Of a stretch of 30,163 nt of DNA, positions 16,211 to 24,814 are shown piece by piece. The first letter of the stretch is position 1; each line of letters opens with the position of its first letter. This stretch comes from Acidobacteriaceae bacterium (GTDB taxonomy: Bacteria; Acidobacteriota; Terriglobia; Terriglobales; Acidobacteriaceae): assembly GCA_003164255.1 (NCBI GenBank), contig PLST01000003.1, forward strand, positions 1 to 30,163, given 5' to 3'. The notes below the pieces were generated by a model, which was not told the DNA's origin, searched no databases, and saw nothing but the letters and a program-made list of their open reading frames with translations. A program made the position numbers and the translations under genes.

Positions 16211-16741
16211 TCAATGGCTTTGCAGAATCGCATCGAGCCCGCGATTGGAGACATTGACGTCATCTTCCGATTTCCCACCGCTGAAGGCGGCGATCCAATA
16301 GCCATGTTTTGCCTTTCGAATCACACTTCCTGACCATCCATATTCGCCGGTCATCAAGGTTCGTCCGGCACTTCCGCTTGGCTTGAGAGTGTCCGCCGCT
16401 TCTGCCGCCTTTGCGTAGGCTATGGCAAGAAGGTTTGCACCCGGGCTTACCGCATCGGGTGGATCTTTGCGTTTACCGATCACAATCATCTTCGATTGCC
16501 AGGATTGGATTTCCTCGCCATCAAAGTAGGCAATGAGCGCGACTCCTTTGATTCCTTGCTTGTTTGCCTGCTGCATCATGACTTCGAGCGCCTGATCGGC
16601 CGTTCGATTGAAGCTGTCAGTGTCGCTGGAAGTTGTCGGGGAGGAGTTGCTCACCTGCGATTTCTGCGCGGACATGGATGCCGCATAGGTTAGAGAGGTG
16701 ATGGCGATGAGGCAGATGCAGCATTTTCGGACAGCTTTCAT
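16211..16741 (-). CDS. Small exported GlcG/HbpS-like (DUF336-type) protein
   Basis: A 176-residue protein with a signal peptide (MKAVRKCCICLIAITSLTYA, cleavage near SAQ) and GAGGTGA 4 bases before its ATG. The mature part has an amphipathic helix (ADQALEVMMQQANKQG), a core strand (GVALIAYFDG), a central helix (ANLLAIAYAKAAEAADTL) and the ending YWIAAFSGGKSEDDVNVSNR. That ending resembles the SGxxSExD...GLDAI pattern of GlcG/HbpS proteins, some of which bind heme or stabilise corrinoid- or glycolate-linked enzymes. The match is by pattern only and is distant. It lies 90 bases upstream of the GH28-like gene on the same strand and may be cotranscribed. Role in the locus unknown. Confidence 0.7.
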   Translation of the reverse strand: MKAVRKCCICLIAITSLTYAASMSAQKSQVSNSSPTTSSDTDSFNRTADQALEVMMQQANKQGIKGVALIAYFDGEEIQSWQSKMIVIGKRKDPPDAVSPGANLLAIAYAKAAEAADTLKPSGSAGRTLMTGEYGWSGSVIRKAKHGYWIAAFSGGKSEDDVNVSNRGLDAILQSH

Positions 16742-16853
16742 GATTCACCTCGGGCTATGATACGGTCACGGAAGAAGTATAGTGGCAAAGCCACCGGACG
16801 GTCCATCCTGGACCAAGCGAAGCACTCGGCTATAGAGCCATCCGTTGTCGCAT

Positions 16854-17702
16854 TCATCTCTTGGCTGGATGGTCATTTCGCTTGATGCCAGCCAGCATTT
16901 CCGTAGCCATTGTGTCGACGCTGCGCTTCGGAAGGGAGCGGTTGCGCACTGAGATCATGAATGCCGTGTAGCGATCTCCACGCAGCAGCGAGCGGCTGTA
17001 TTCAATCGCAACGCGTTCGCTGTCGAATGTTGTTTCCCGTATGAGGAGCAGGGGGCTGCCCATCGGAGTCTCCAGGATGAATCCCTCTTCTTCCTTCGCC
17101 GCCACGGCGCCGATGCTTTCTTCCGCCCAGTTCAGTTTGCGCTTGTAGATGTTTTCAACCACGGCATAGAGCGATTGTGTTTCCAGATTGTGCTTATCGA
17201 TGCCGGGGAAGATACGGGCGGGCAGGTAGCTGGTGACCACGGCCATCGGCTCGTTGTTTACCAGTCTCAGTCGCCGGATGGTATAGACAGATTCACCCTC
17301 ATCGAGGCGCAGTGCCTGGGCAACCTCCCCTTTCGCTTTGACGATCTCGCTGGAGAGGAGGCGGGCGGAGGGAACCAATCCGCGGCGGCGCATCTCTTCA
17401 CTAAATCCGCGAAGTTCCTGGAAGTTCCACGGCAGACGCCCCGTTCCAACCAGTGGCCGTTTTCCTTTCTCGATGACCAGCAGTCCCTCCGAGCGGAGCT
17501 TCTGAAATGCCTGACGCACGGGCATCTTGCTGATGCCCAGGTGGCGCGAAACATCGTTCTCCGACCAGAATGTGTCACCCTCCTTTACGTGGCCCGATTT
17601 CACCAGCTCGCGGACCTGCTCAACGATCTGCTGGTAGTAAGGAACGTAACTATGATGGTCGAGCAGCAAGCTGATCTGTGCGGAAGGCGCTGTATCTGTC
17701 AC
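16854..17702 (-). CDS. GntR-family regulator, UTRA type, divergent from the TonB receptor operon
   Basis: A 282-residue regulator if it starts at the GTG at 17702, which is preceded by GGAG with 7-base spacing; an upstream TTG at 17720 would overlap that ribosome site and is rejected. The N-terminal winged helix-turn-helix (about residues 20-90) has YYQQIVEQVRELVKSG and NDVSRHLGISKMPVRQAFQK. The UTRA domain follows (YTIRRLRLVNNEPMAVVTSY, then FPGIDKHN). It diverges from the receptor operon across a 281-base AT-rich gap holding palindromes, the standard layout for an autoregulated repressor of the neighbouring operon. The effector is presumably a sugar phosphate made by the second ROK kinase, which is inference. 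Confidence 0.93.
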   Translation of the reverse strand: MTDTAPSAQISLLLDHHSYVPYYQQIVEQVRELVKSGHVKEGDTFWSENDVSRHLGISKMPVRQAFQKLRSEGLLVIEKGKRPLVGTGRLPWNFQELRGFSEEMRRRGLVPSARLLSSEIVKAKGEVAQALRLDEGESVYTIRRLRLVNNEPMAVVTSYLPARIFPGIDKHNLETQSLYAVVENIYKRKLNWAEESIGAVAAKEEEGFILETPMGSPLLLIRETTFDSERVAIEYSRSLLRGDRYTAFMISVRNRSLPKRSVDTMATEMLAGIKRNDHPAKR

Positions 17703-17725
17703 AAAAGTACTCCATAACAATCATA

Positions 17726-17736
17726 ACATACTATGT
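17726..17736. promoter_or_regulatory. Palindrome ACATA-C-TATGT, candidate GntR operator
   Basis: Perfect 11-base palindrome 24 bases upstream of the regulator's GTG start. The same half-sites recur at 17907-17922 with a longer spacer, beside the receptor promoter candidate. The position fits autoregulation. Confidence 0.4.
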
Positions 17737-17901
17737 GTATAGGATGATTTATTTCATATCAGTACGCCAACGGAGAACTCGATTGTTGTGAGGCATCAAG
17801 TGTGGGTTAAAATCCAAAAAATAAATGAGATATACGAATGATTCATGCATCCTAAGCGATCCGGAATCGAGAAATGATCGATGTTCCCGGTTATCCAAGC
17901 C

Positions 17902-17930
17902 TTGACACATATATGCATATGTAGCCTTAT
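17902..17930 (+). promoter_or_regulatory. Candidate promoter and overlapping operator for the TonB receptor operon
   Basis: TTGACA at 17902-17907 is an ideal -35 box; the -10 at 17-base spacing (CCTTAT, 17925-17930) is poor, which would suit a regulated promoter. The spacer holds ACATA (17907-17911) and TATGT (17918-17922), with the perfect palindrome ATATGCATAT (17911-17920) between them. Binding there would block RNA polymerase. The receptor start lies about 54 bases downstream. Apart from this and the palindrome at 17726 nothing else is recognised in the 17703-17983 gap. Confidence 0.4.
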
Positions 17931-17983
17931 GGAGTTGTCTATCGCAACTCATTCCGAAATCACATCACTTTATGGAGACTCAG

Positions 17984-20900
17984 ATGAACATGGGTGCTCA
18001 GGTGGTCGAAAGTAATCGTCCGTGTTGGACCTCAGGACGAATCAGTCTGTGGATCCGGAACGCGGGTGTTCTGCTGCTGGCGATGCTTGCGCCGTGCATC
18101 GTGTCCGCGCAGGTTGAAACGGCCCGCATCGTCGGAACGGTCCACGATGGATCGGGAGCTGTGATCACGGGGGCGGTCCTGACTGTGGTCAACACCGAAA
18201 CCAATATCAGCCACTCCCTGAAGACCGACGCCACAGGACAGTTTGTTCTGACCGACCTCCAGCCCGGAACCTACACGGCCACCTTTGAACACGAAGGTTT
18301 TCAGAAGGTGATTCAGGCGCCGTTTCAATTGAATGTCAACCAGGTGTTGACACTGAATATCACGATGTCGGTCGGCGCGGATACTCAAGCCATCACGGTT
18401 ACGGCTGCTGAGCCACTGCTTGAATCTGAGTCTTCCTCGATCGGTCAGGTCGTGGTTTCGCAATCGATCGAGGCGCTGCCGTTGAATGGCAGGGATTTCA
18501 TCCAACTGGCTTACTTGACGCCGGGCGTCAACCAGGGGCCTACCGGAGCCGTTCAACAGGGAAACATTCCGGAGAACGAGAGAGGAAACGGCTCGATTGA
18601 GGCGAATGGACTGACTACGACCAACAATAATTTCCTGCTGGACGGATTCGACAATAACGAACAACAGATCGGCTTTGAAGTGATCCAGCCGTCGGTGGAC
18701 GCGATCGCCGAATTCAAGATGCAGACGAACAACTTCGGGGCAGATATCGGCAAGGGTGGAGCGGTTGTGAATGTTGCCCTCAAATCAGGCACAAATCACT
18801 TCCACGGCGACATCTTCGAGTTTGTTCGCAACTCTGCATTCGACGCCAAGAACTATTTTGACAGTGCGTCGGCACCCATTCCATCTTTCCGGCAGAATCA
18901 GTTTGGCGGAACACTCGGTGGTCCGATCTTGAAGGGGAAGACGTTCTTCTTTGTCGATTATCAGGGGACGCGAATCGATGAAGCGCAAACGACGATCAGT
19001 TCTGTTCCACCTGCGAATGTGAATGGTGTGGGTGAGCGGACCGGCAATTTCTCCGATTTATTAACCGGAACGCTCGGGCCGGATGGATACGACACCGGCC
19101 AAATTTTCAATCCCTTTGAGTACAACGAAGTGACGAATGCGCGAGCGCCGTACCCGGGCAATATCATTCCGGTTGGCAGTGCCCCGGGCGATCTCGATCC
19201 AGCGGCTCTGAAGGTTGTTGCTCTTTACCCCAATCCGAATCTTCCCGGGTACGTCAACAACTACCTCTCGAATCCCGCCCTGGTGAACAATCAGGACTCG
19301 TTCGACGTGCGAGTTGACCACCAACTGACCAGCCAGGACAGCACGTTTGCCACATTCAGCTTTGGCAACGTTCAGAGGATTCAGCCGGACCCATTTCCAG
19401 AGCCGGCCGGTGGCGGATTCTTTTCCGGAACGGTGAGCGATTTGGCGCGAGCGGCAGGGATCAGCGATGTGCACACATTCGCCCCCAACAAGATCAACGA
19501 GTTCAAGGTTGGTTACATGCGCTATGCGGTGCAGGCGATTCCGTTCCTGGCGGGAAACAACGTCTCAGGGCAGCTCGGAATTCCCGGGATCTTCGATCCC
19601 AACAACGCCCTTGAGACGGGTGGCTTGCCGTACATGGCCATTAACGGTTGGAGCACGCTGGGAACCACGGATTGGTTCCCGGAGGTGTTGCTTGAAAACA
19701 ACTATCAGTACATCGATTCGTTCACATACATTCGCGGCTCGCATGCGTTGAAGGCAGGCGTGGATGTTCGGCGCCGGTTGAACGGGTTTACGCAGGTTCA
19801 GAATGCACGCGGCGATATGTCGTTCGAACCTGCATTCACTCAGGATCTTGTGACCGGCAACGGAGGATCGGGGTTAGCCAGTTTTCTCATCGGCTATCCG
19901 TCTTCCGCCTCTCGCGAGGTTCAAACCGGGGAATTTGGAATACGTTGGCTGGAACTGGGAAGCTACTTCATTGATGACTATCGGGTCACTCCGCGACTGA
20001 CCTTGAACCTGGGGCTCCGCTACGACCTCTACACGCCCTATGTCGAAGAGCACAATCGCATCGCCAATTTCAACTTCTCGACCGGCCAGTTTGTTTCGCC
20101 CGAGATGGCAGGGGTGGGCAGGACGGCGGACGTGCAGACGGATTATGCCGATGTTTCTCCGCGCGTAGGATTCGCATGGACTCCCGGAGGTCACAACCTG
20201 GCAATCCGTGGAGGGTTCGGCATCTTCTACGATCGCCAGGGCACGCAAGGAGACTCCGAACTTGCCTATAACCCGACAGGCCTGTTCATCAGTCAGAGTT
20301 ATAGCTACCCGGCGAATCAACCGGGGATGCGTCTCTCGACAGGCTATCCCGCGGAGGTGCCGCCGTCACTTACGAATCCAAGCGGCTACGCAAGTGCTGC
20401 GCCTTTCCGCGATCCGAATACCTCCATTCAGGAATGGAACCTGAACGTCGAACAGCAGATTGGAAAAGACTCGGCGATTCAGGTTGCCTATGTTGGCACG
20501 CACGGCGTCCATGAGTCCTATGTCTACAATCTGAATCAGGCTCTGCAACCACTCGACAGCAATTTTGGCTCTGCGCCCAACTTTGGCCGCCCGTATTTTG
20601 ACACGGTGCCAAACATTGCGGCAATCCGCACGAACTCAAATATCGCCAATCAGCATACCCATCAAATGCAGGCAAAGTTTGAGAAGCGTTTTTCGTCCGG
20701 CTGGAGCATGCTGAGTGCCTATACCTGGCAGCACACCATTGGACAAACGCCGCTGAACGAAGCGGCTGGTCCGCAAAACGACTACGATCTGCGGGCAGAG
20801 CGCGGCAGTCAGGATCCCGATTTCCGGCATCAATTCTCTTCGGCATGGTCCTACGTTCTTCCATTTGGCCCAGGACAACGTTTCTTCAACGGGGACGGAC

Positions 20901-21409
20901 CAAGTCGAACCATCGCAGGAGGCTGGAGATTGCAAGGAATCCTCTCGATGTCTTCCGGAGAGGCAACTACACCGGAATTGTCCTACGACCGGACGAATAC
21001 GGGATCGGGAGCTCCACGGCCGGGTGTGTTGAGCAACCCGTATAACTTCAGCGGCGCAGCCAACTGGGGATGCCCGGCTAATCGCCAGAGCATCACATGC
21101 TGGTTCAACCCAGCCGCGTATGCAATTCCACCCTTGGCTCCGGGGCAAACCTTCGCAACGGAGTTTGGCAACGCGGGTGTCGGCACGCTCAGGGGGCCGG
21201 CTCAATACAACCTGGATTCATCCCTGTTCAAGAGCTTTGACTTGCGCGATGGGATCAACCTGGAGCTCCGCGGCGAAGTATTCAATGTGTTCAATACTGC
21301 GGAGTTCGGCTTGCCAAACCAGTACGTGGACACGCCGCAGGCAGGTTCGATCACCAGCACGGTACACAGCTCACGTCAGATTCAGGTGGCAATGAAACTC
21401 ACGTTCTAG
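17984..21409 (+). CDS. Oar-like TonB-dependent outer-membrane receptor with regulatory-like N-terminal domain
   Basis: A 1141-residue outer-membrane protein. The ATG at 17984 follows GGAG by 6 bases; the ATG at 17972 contributes to that ribosome site and is less likely. A long N-terminal leader precedes the signal-peptide core (GVLLLAMLAPCIVSAQ). Next comes a carboxypeptidase-regulatory-like beta-sandwich (about 40-135, IVGTVHDGSGAVITGAVLTV), then a plug domain (SIEALPLNGRDFIQLAYLTP), then a large beta-barrel ending in MKLTF, whose terminal Phe is the usual barrel-assembly signal. Such receptors are abundant in Acidobacteriota and are presumed to import oligosaccharides or other large nutrients using TonB-ExbBD energy. 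It heads the block encoding a glycosidase, kinase, isomerase and MFS carrier. No SusD-like lipoprotein accompanies it. Confidence 0.93.
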   Translation: MNMGAQVVESNRPCWTSGRISLWIRNAGVLLLAMLAPCIVSAQVETARIVGTVHDGSGAVITGAVLTVVNTETNISHSLKTDATGQFVLTDLQPGTYTATFEHEGFQKVIQAPFQLNVNQVLTLNITMSVGADTQAITVTAAEPLLESESSSIGQVVVSQSIEALPLNGRDFIQLAYLTPGVNQGPTGAVQQGNIPENERGNGSIEANGLTTTNNNFLLDGFDNNEQQIGFEVIQPSVDAIAEFKMQTNNFGADIGKGGAVVNVALKSGTNHFHGDIFEFVRNSAFDAKNYFDSASAPIPSFRQNQFGGTLGGPILKGKTFFFVDYQGTRIDEAQTTISSVPPANVNGVGERTGNFSDLLTGTLGPDGYDTGQIFNPFEYNEVTNARAPYPGNIIPVGSAPGDLDPAALKVVALYPNPNLPGYVNNYLSNPALVNNQDSFDVRVDHQLTSQDSTFATFSFGNVQRIQPDPFPEPAGGGFFSGTVSDLARAAGISDVHTFAPNKINEFKVGYMRYAVQAIPFLAGNNVSGQLGIPGIFDPNNALETGGLPYMAINGWSTLGTTDWFPEVLLENNYQYIDSFTYIRGSHALKAGVDVRRRLNGFTQVQNARGDMSFEPAFTQDLVTGNGGSGLASFLIGYPSSASREVQTGEFGIRWLELGSYFIDDYRVTPRLTLNLGLRYDLYTPYVEEHNRIANFNFSTGQFVSPEMAGVGRTADVQTDYADVSPRVGFAWTPGGHNLAIRGGFGIFYDRQGTQGDSELAYNPTGLFISQSYSYPANQPGMRLSTGYPAEVPPSLTNPSGYASAAPFRDPNTSIQEWNLNVEQQIGKDSAIQVAYVGTHGVHESYVYNLNQALQPLDSNFGSAPNFGRPYFDTVPNIAAIRTNSNIANQHTHQMQAKFEKRFSSGWSMLSAYTWQHTIGQTPLNEAAGPQNDYDLRAERGSQDPDFRHQFSSAWSYVLPFGPGQRFFNGDGPSRTIAGGWRLQGILSMSSGEATTPELSYDRTNTGSGAPRPGVLSNPYNFSGAANWGCPANRQSITCWFNPAAYAIPPLAPGQTFATEFGNAGVGTLRGPAQYNLDSSLFKSFDLRDGINLELRGEVFNVFNTAEFGLPNQYVDTPQAGSITSTVHSSRQIQVAMKLTF

Positions 21410-21450
21410 ATGATCCGGCGAGCGTGGCAGGGATGGCTCCCGGGCAACAG

Positions 21451-21478
21451 TTGACAATCGCCGCTCATGCAATGGAAT
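21451..21478 (+). promoter_or_regulatory. Weak promoter candidate between receptor and glycosidase
   Basis: TTGACA at 21451-21456, 16 bases, then TGGAAT at 21473-21478. It lies in the 281-base gap after the receptor gene and upstream of a hairpin, and could let the glycosidase-kinase-isomerase-MFS block be expressed separately. Only the -35 is good. Confidence 0.2.
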
Positions 21479-21480
21479 GC

Positions 21481-21503
21481 AAGGGCGGCCTGTTTTCGCC
21501 CTT
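21481..21503 (+). terminator. Hairpin after the TonB receptor, terminator or attenuator
   Basis: AAGGGCG (21481-21487) pairs with CGCCCTT (21497-21503) over a 9-base loop, and a run of seven T follows at 21517-21523, 13 bases beyond the stem. It probably reduces transcription from the receptor gene into the downstream enzymes, a common way to set different levels of a receptor and its partners. Confidence 0.45.
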
Positions 21504-21690
21504 TGTACTGCGAGCATTTTTTTGCAGATGCGGGCCGCGGGTGAACGGATAGGCCCGCGAGCGAGTGAGAGAATGAGTAGGTTCATTGGAGAGCGCCCAG
21601 GACAATGCCCTTCAGACTCAGGGATTTATCCAGGTCCACGTGGGCTTCTCGCAACGCAACAGCTTTTGGCGAATGAAAGGGAATTGGTCA

Positions 21691-23862
21691 ATGAATCGTA
21701 GATTGCTTCGTTTCGCTGAACTGGTATGTTGCGCTGCCTGCATGGCTGCGCTCTGTCCATCCGTGCCGTTCGCGCAGCCAGCCTCGAGCCCAAATTCAGA
21801 GTCAAAACTGCCACCGGTCAAACTTTCGGGAAACTACTTTGAGAAGAATGGCAAGCGTTTTATTCCCGTTGGAGTGAATTGGGTGCCTGCCAAAGCGGGG
21901 ATGGAGTGGCCGTATCAATGGGATCCGGCTTCCATTGAAGCGGACTTTGCGCAGATGCATCAGCTTGGCGTGAACGCTGTAAGGCTGGATCTGGTCTGGT
22001 CCTGGTTCGAGCCGCGACCGGGAGATTTCAACCAGGAGGCATTTCGCCAGCTCGACTTCATCACCGCGCTCGCCGGGCGCAACGGCATTTATTTGAATCC
22101 CATGCTGTTGATCGGCGGTGAAGTGGGAGAGGCATATTGGGACGTTCCGTATCGTCATGGCCGCGATCCGCAGTCAGACCCCTACATGCTTCAACTTGAA
22201 ACCGACTTTGCAGCCCAGCTTGCCAGGCACTTTGCAAACAACAACGCCATTCTTGCCTGGGATCTTACCGATGAGCCTCCGTTCTGGATTACCTCAAATA
22301 CGAACGATGCGGCGGCAATCAACTGGACGCGGTTGATATCAGGCGCACTGCGCCGTTATGACCCGGCGCACCTGCTGGTGGTGGGCACGGCCATGCAGGA
22401 CGTCGACCACGGCCCATTCCGGCCCGACATGCTGCGCAACGATGTGGACTTCTTCAGTGTCCACCCCTACACGATCTACGCCCCCCGGTTGTTTCCGGAT
22501 GCGATGCTCTCTGAACGGCAGACATACGGGGCAGCGTTTGAAACTGCGCTTACAGGCGGCGCGGGTGGGCCCGTCATGGTCCAGGAACTGGGCGCTTCTT
22601 CGGCTCAATACGAGCCCAGGACGATCGCCGAGTATGAGCGGACTGCGCTCTACTCCAGCCTGGCAGAAGGCGCAAATGGATTTCTGATCTGGTGTTACAC
22701 GGATGCTGCGCAATCGCAATACTCCAAGGTGCCTTACCTGCGATCACCGCATGAGACACAATTTGGTATTGTCACTGCTGACCGCGTCGAAAGGCCGGCA
22801 GCAGCCATGCTCACTGAATTCTCAAAGGTCACCGGCAGGCTCGATCTTGAGGGCATCGAGCCGGCGCCTGCCGAGGCAGCCATCGTGGTCCCCGACGAGT
22901 GGGCAAAGTCTTATGGAGATGAATCGCATTTTGGATTGACCGGACCTGAAATTGCTCCCTACACGTCGCAGAACGAGGGTGGGAGCGTCGCTGGACAGGC
23001 GCTGCCCAATCAAGCCGATCAGAATACGCGGCTGATGGGCGCTTTGCTCTCGACATTCATTTTGTCGCGCAGAGCCGGGGTCAAGGCAGATCTTCCGCGC
23101 GAATACGGAGACTGGCAAAAGTACCCAATGCTGCTGCTGAGTTCGCCGATCACGAGCACCGATTCGATGCTCGTCCACGTCCACTCCGATTTCTGGAGCA
23201 AAGCCAGAAGCTATGTTGAGAAGGGTGGGGTTCTGTATGCGTCTGTGAGTGGGGATGCGGCCATACCGGAAATGGAGAGCATCTTCGGCGCCCGGCTCGT
23301 AGATCATCTGCCGGTTCGGGATGTGACTTTGAAGATCGTTGCGCCCTTTGGCAATCTGAAGCCAGGAGACACATTCACATATTCGGCCTCTGCCGATGCG
23401 CCCGGCCAGTGGGCTGCCACGCTCGAGGTGTCCGGCGGCCAGGTCATTGCCGTCGATCAAGATGGCAGACCTGCGCTTGTCGCCAATAAGCTGGGCAACG
23501 GAAAGACACTCCTGTGCGCTTACCCGCTTGAGGTATACCTCGCCAATCTTCCTTCGGCATTTGAAGGAAACGATCAGACCTTCCGCATCTATCGGGCACT
23601 TGAGGAGTGTGCGGGACTGAAACGCACGGTTTGGACAGATCAGCGCTCCGTTGAAGCGTCCGCTCTCAATGCGAAGGATCATGGCTATCTTGTTGTCGTG
23701 AATCATTCCGCGGAGGCCAAACACGTCACACTCGGTTCCACGTTGCCCATCCGCCAATTGATTTCCGTACGGGGTGAAAAAGCGAGTGCAGTGAAACCTG
23801 CAGATTCCAGATGGAGCCTCGATGTGCAGGCCTACGACGCAGAGGTGCTCAAGTGGCAATAG
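21691..23862 (+). CDS. Exported clan GH-A glycosidase with C-terminal amidotransferase-like region
   Basis: A 723-residue secreted protein. The ATG at 21691 is chosen because AAAGGGAA precedes it by 7 bases and a signal peptide follows (ELVCCAACMAALCPSVPFAQ); the frame is open back to 21586. Residues about 45-400 are a TIM barrel resembling GH5/GH42-type enzymes (FIPVGVNWVPAK, NAVRLDLVWSWFEPRPGDF). The acid/base is probably Glu195 in WDLTDEPP, and the nucleophile Glu299 in VMVQELGASS. Residues about 400-640 look like the class I glutamine-amidotransferase-like domain that follows the barrel in several beta-galactosidase families (PMLLLSSPITSTD, YVEKGGVLYASVSGDA, GNGKTLLCAYPLE), and a small beta domain ends the protein. 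Substrate uncertain: beta-mannoside, galactoside or glucoside. Its last 10 bases overlap the ROK gene. Confidence 0.85.
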   Translation: MNRRLLRFAELVCCAACMAALCPSVPFAQPASSPNSESKLPPVKLSGNYFEKNGKRFIPVGVNWVPAKAGMEWPYQWDPASIEADFAQMHQLGVNAVRLDLVWSWFEPRPGDFNQEAFRQLDFITALAGRNGIYLNPMLLIGGEVGEAYWDVPYRHGRDPQSDPYMLQLETDFAAQLARHFANNNAILAWDLTDEPPFWITSNTNDAAAINWTRLISGALRRYDPAHLLVVGTAMQDVDHGPFRPDMLRNDVDFFSVHPYTIYAPRLFPDAMLSERQTYGAAFETALTGGAGGPVMVQELGASSAQYEPRTIAEYERTALYSSLAEGANGFLIWCYTDAAQSQYSKVPYLRSPHETQFGIVTADRVERPAAAMLTEFSKVTGRLDLEGIEPAPAEAAIVVPDEWAKSYGDESHFGLTGPEIAPYTSQNEGGSVAGQALPNQADQNTRLMGALLSTFILSRRAGVKADLPREYGDWQKYPMLLLSSPITSTDSMLVHVHSDFWSKARSYVEKGGVLYASVSGDAAIPEMESIFGARLVDHLPVRDVTLKIVAPFGNLKPGDTFTYSASADAPGQWAATLEVSGGQVIAVDQDGRPALVANKLGNGKTLLCAYPLEVYLANLPSAFEGNDQTFRIYRALEECAGLKRTVWTDQRSVEASALNAKDHGYLVVVNHSAEAKHVTLGSTLPIRQLISVRGEKASAVKPADSRWSLDVQAYDAEVLKWQ

Positions 23863-24800
23863 CCAACGCGGTGAGGCACGCTGGAGAAGGCTCCGTAGCC
23901 GGAATCGACATCGGGGGCACAAAGATCACGGTTGGCATTGTGAACGAGGCCGGCGCGATCCTGGTTCGGGCAGATGCTTCGATCAGCGTAGAAGATGGTC
24001 CCAAGCGCGCCTTGGCAGACATCGTTGAGATTCTCAATCGGCAAGTGCAACAGACGGGAATTGTGCTCGCCGGAATAGGCATCGGGTGTACGGGACCAGC
24101 CGACCCGATTACCGGCGAACTTGGAGATGTGAATACGCTTCCTGGCTGGGTAGGGTGGAATCCCGTCGCCGATCTTTCCAATGTGTTTGGAGTGTCCGCT
24201 GCTCTCGAAAACGATGCAGACGCTGCTGCGCTGGGCGAAGCGCGATGGGGAGTGGGCAGGGGAAAAAGCAGCCTCATCGGGATTACAGTTGGCACGGGTA
24301 TTGGAGCGGGAATCATTCTGAACGGAGAAGTGTATCGTGGCGCTGACGGTTCCCATCCCGAAATCGGTCACCATATCGTCGAGCCCTCAGGGCCGCTGTG
24401 TACGTGCGGAGCTTATGGCTGTTGGGAAAGCCTCGCGTCGGGTCCCGCCCTGGAACAGTGGTACACCGAGCATAACCTGGACGAAGTGCGGAGCGGCAAG
24501 GACATCTGCGATCTGGCTCGATCCGGGAATGCCGGTGCACAAAGCGCAGTGAACCGCATGGCGAAATACCTGGGCCTGGGAATATCCAATGTCGTATCCA
24601 TGTTCATGCCGGAGGTGATAGCACTGAGCGGGGGAGTGATGCAGAACTCGGATCTGTTTCTCGACCGCATCCGCGCTGTTGTTCTCAAGAACTCCCGCCT
24701 TGTTCCGGCTGCAAGGTGTGAGATTGTGGTTTCGTCCCTGGGCTCCGACGCTGGCTTGATCGGCGCAGCGCAGGTGTGGCGCAGCCGCTTTGAACGCTGA
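23853..24800 (+). CDS. Second ROK-family sugar kinase
   Basis: A 315-residue ROK kinase. The GTG at 23853 is chosen because AGAGG lies 7 bases upstream, giving a 10-base overlap with the glycosidase stop and probable translational coupling; the longer frame from 23811 would begin deep inside that gene. Motifs: DIGGTK phosphate loop, GIGCTGPADPITGELGDV, ENDADAAALGEARWG, GTGIGAGI, and the zinc site GHHIVEPSGPLCTCGAYGCW. It has no DNA-binding domain. With a SIS-domain protein 14 bases downstream and a sugar transporter after that, it likely phosphorylates the hexose or hexosamine delivered by the receptor and MFS carrier. It is clearly distinct from the kinase at 10459, implying two different sugars or duplicated control. 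Confidence 0.93.
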   Translation: MAIANAVRHAGEGSVAGIDIGGTKITVGIVNEAGAILVRADASISVEDGPKRALADIVEILNRQVQQTGIVLAGIGIGCTGPADPITGELGDVNTLPGWVGWNPVADLSNVFGVSAALENDADAAALGEARWGVGRGKSSLIGITVGTGIGAGIILNGEVYRGADGSHPEIGHHIVEPSGPLCTCGAYGCWESLASGPALEQWYTEHNLDEVRSGKDICDLARSGNAGAQSAVNRMAKYLGLGISNVVSMFMPEVIALSGGVMQNSDLFLDRIRAVVLKNSRLVPAARCEIVVSSLGSDAGLIGAAQVWRSRFER

Positions 24801-24814
24801 AGTGAGGAGATCCC

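Noticed and set aside
17715..17720. ATG at 17715 and TTG at 17720 as starts of the second GntR regulator
   Set aside because: The ATG is out of frame, and both lie in the ribosome site (GGAG) that fits the GTG at 17702.
22822..23922. 366-residue open frame on the minus strand
   Set aside because: It is antisense to the secreted glycosidase and ROK start, has no recognisable domain and no ribosome site; an artefact of high GC.
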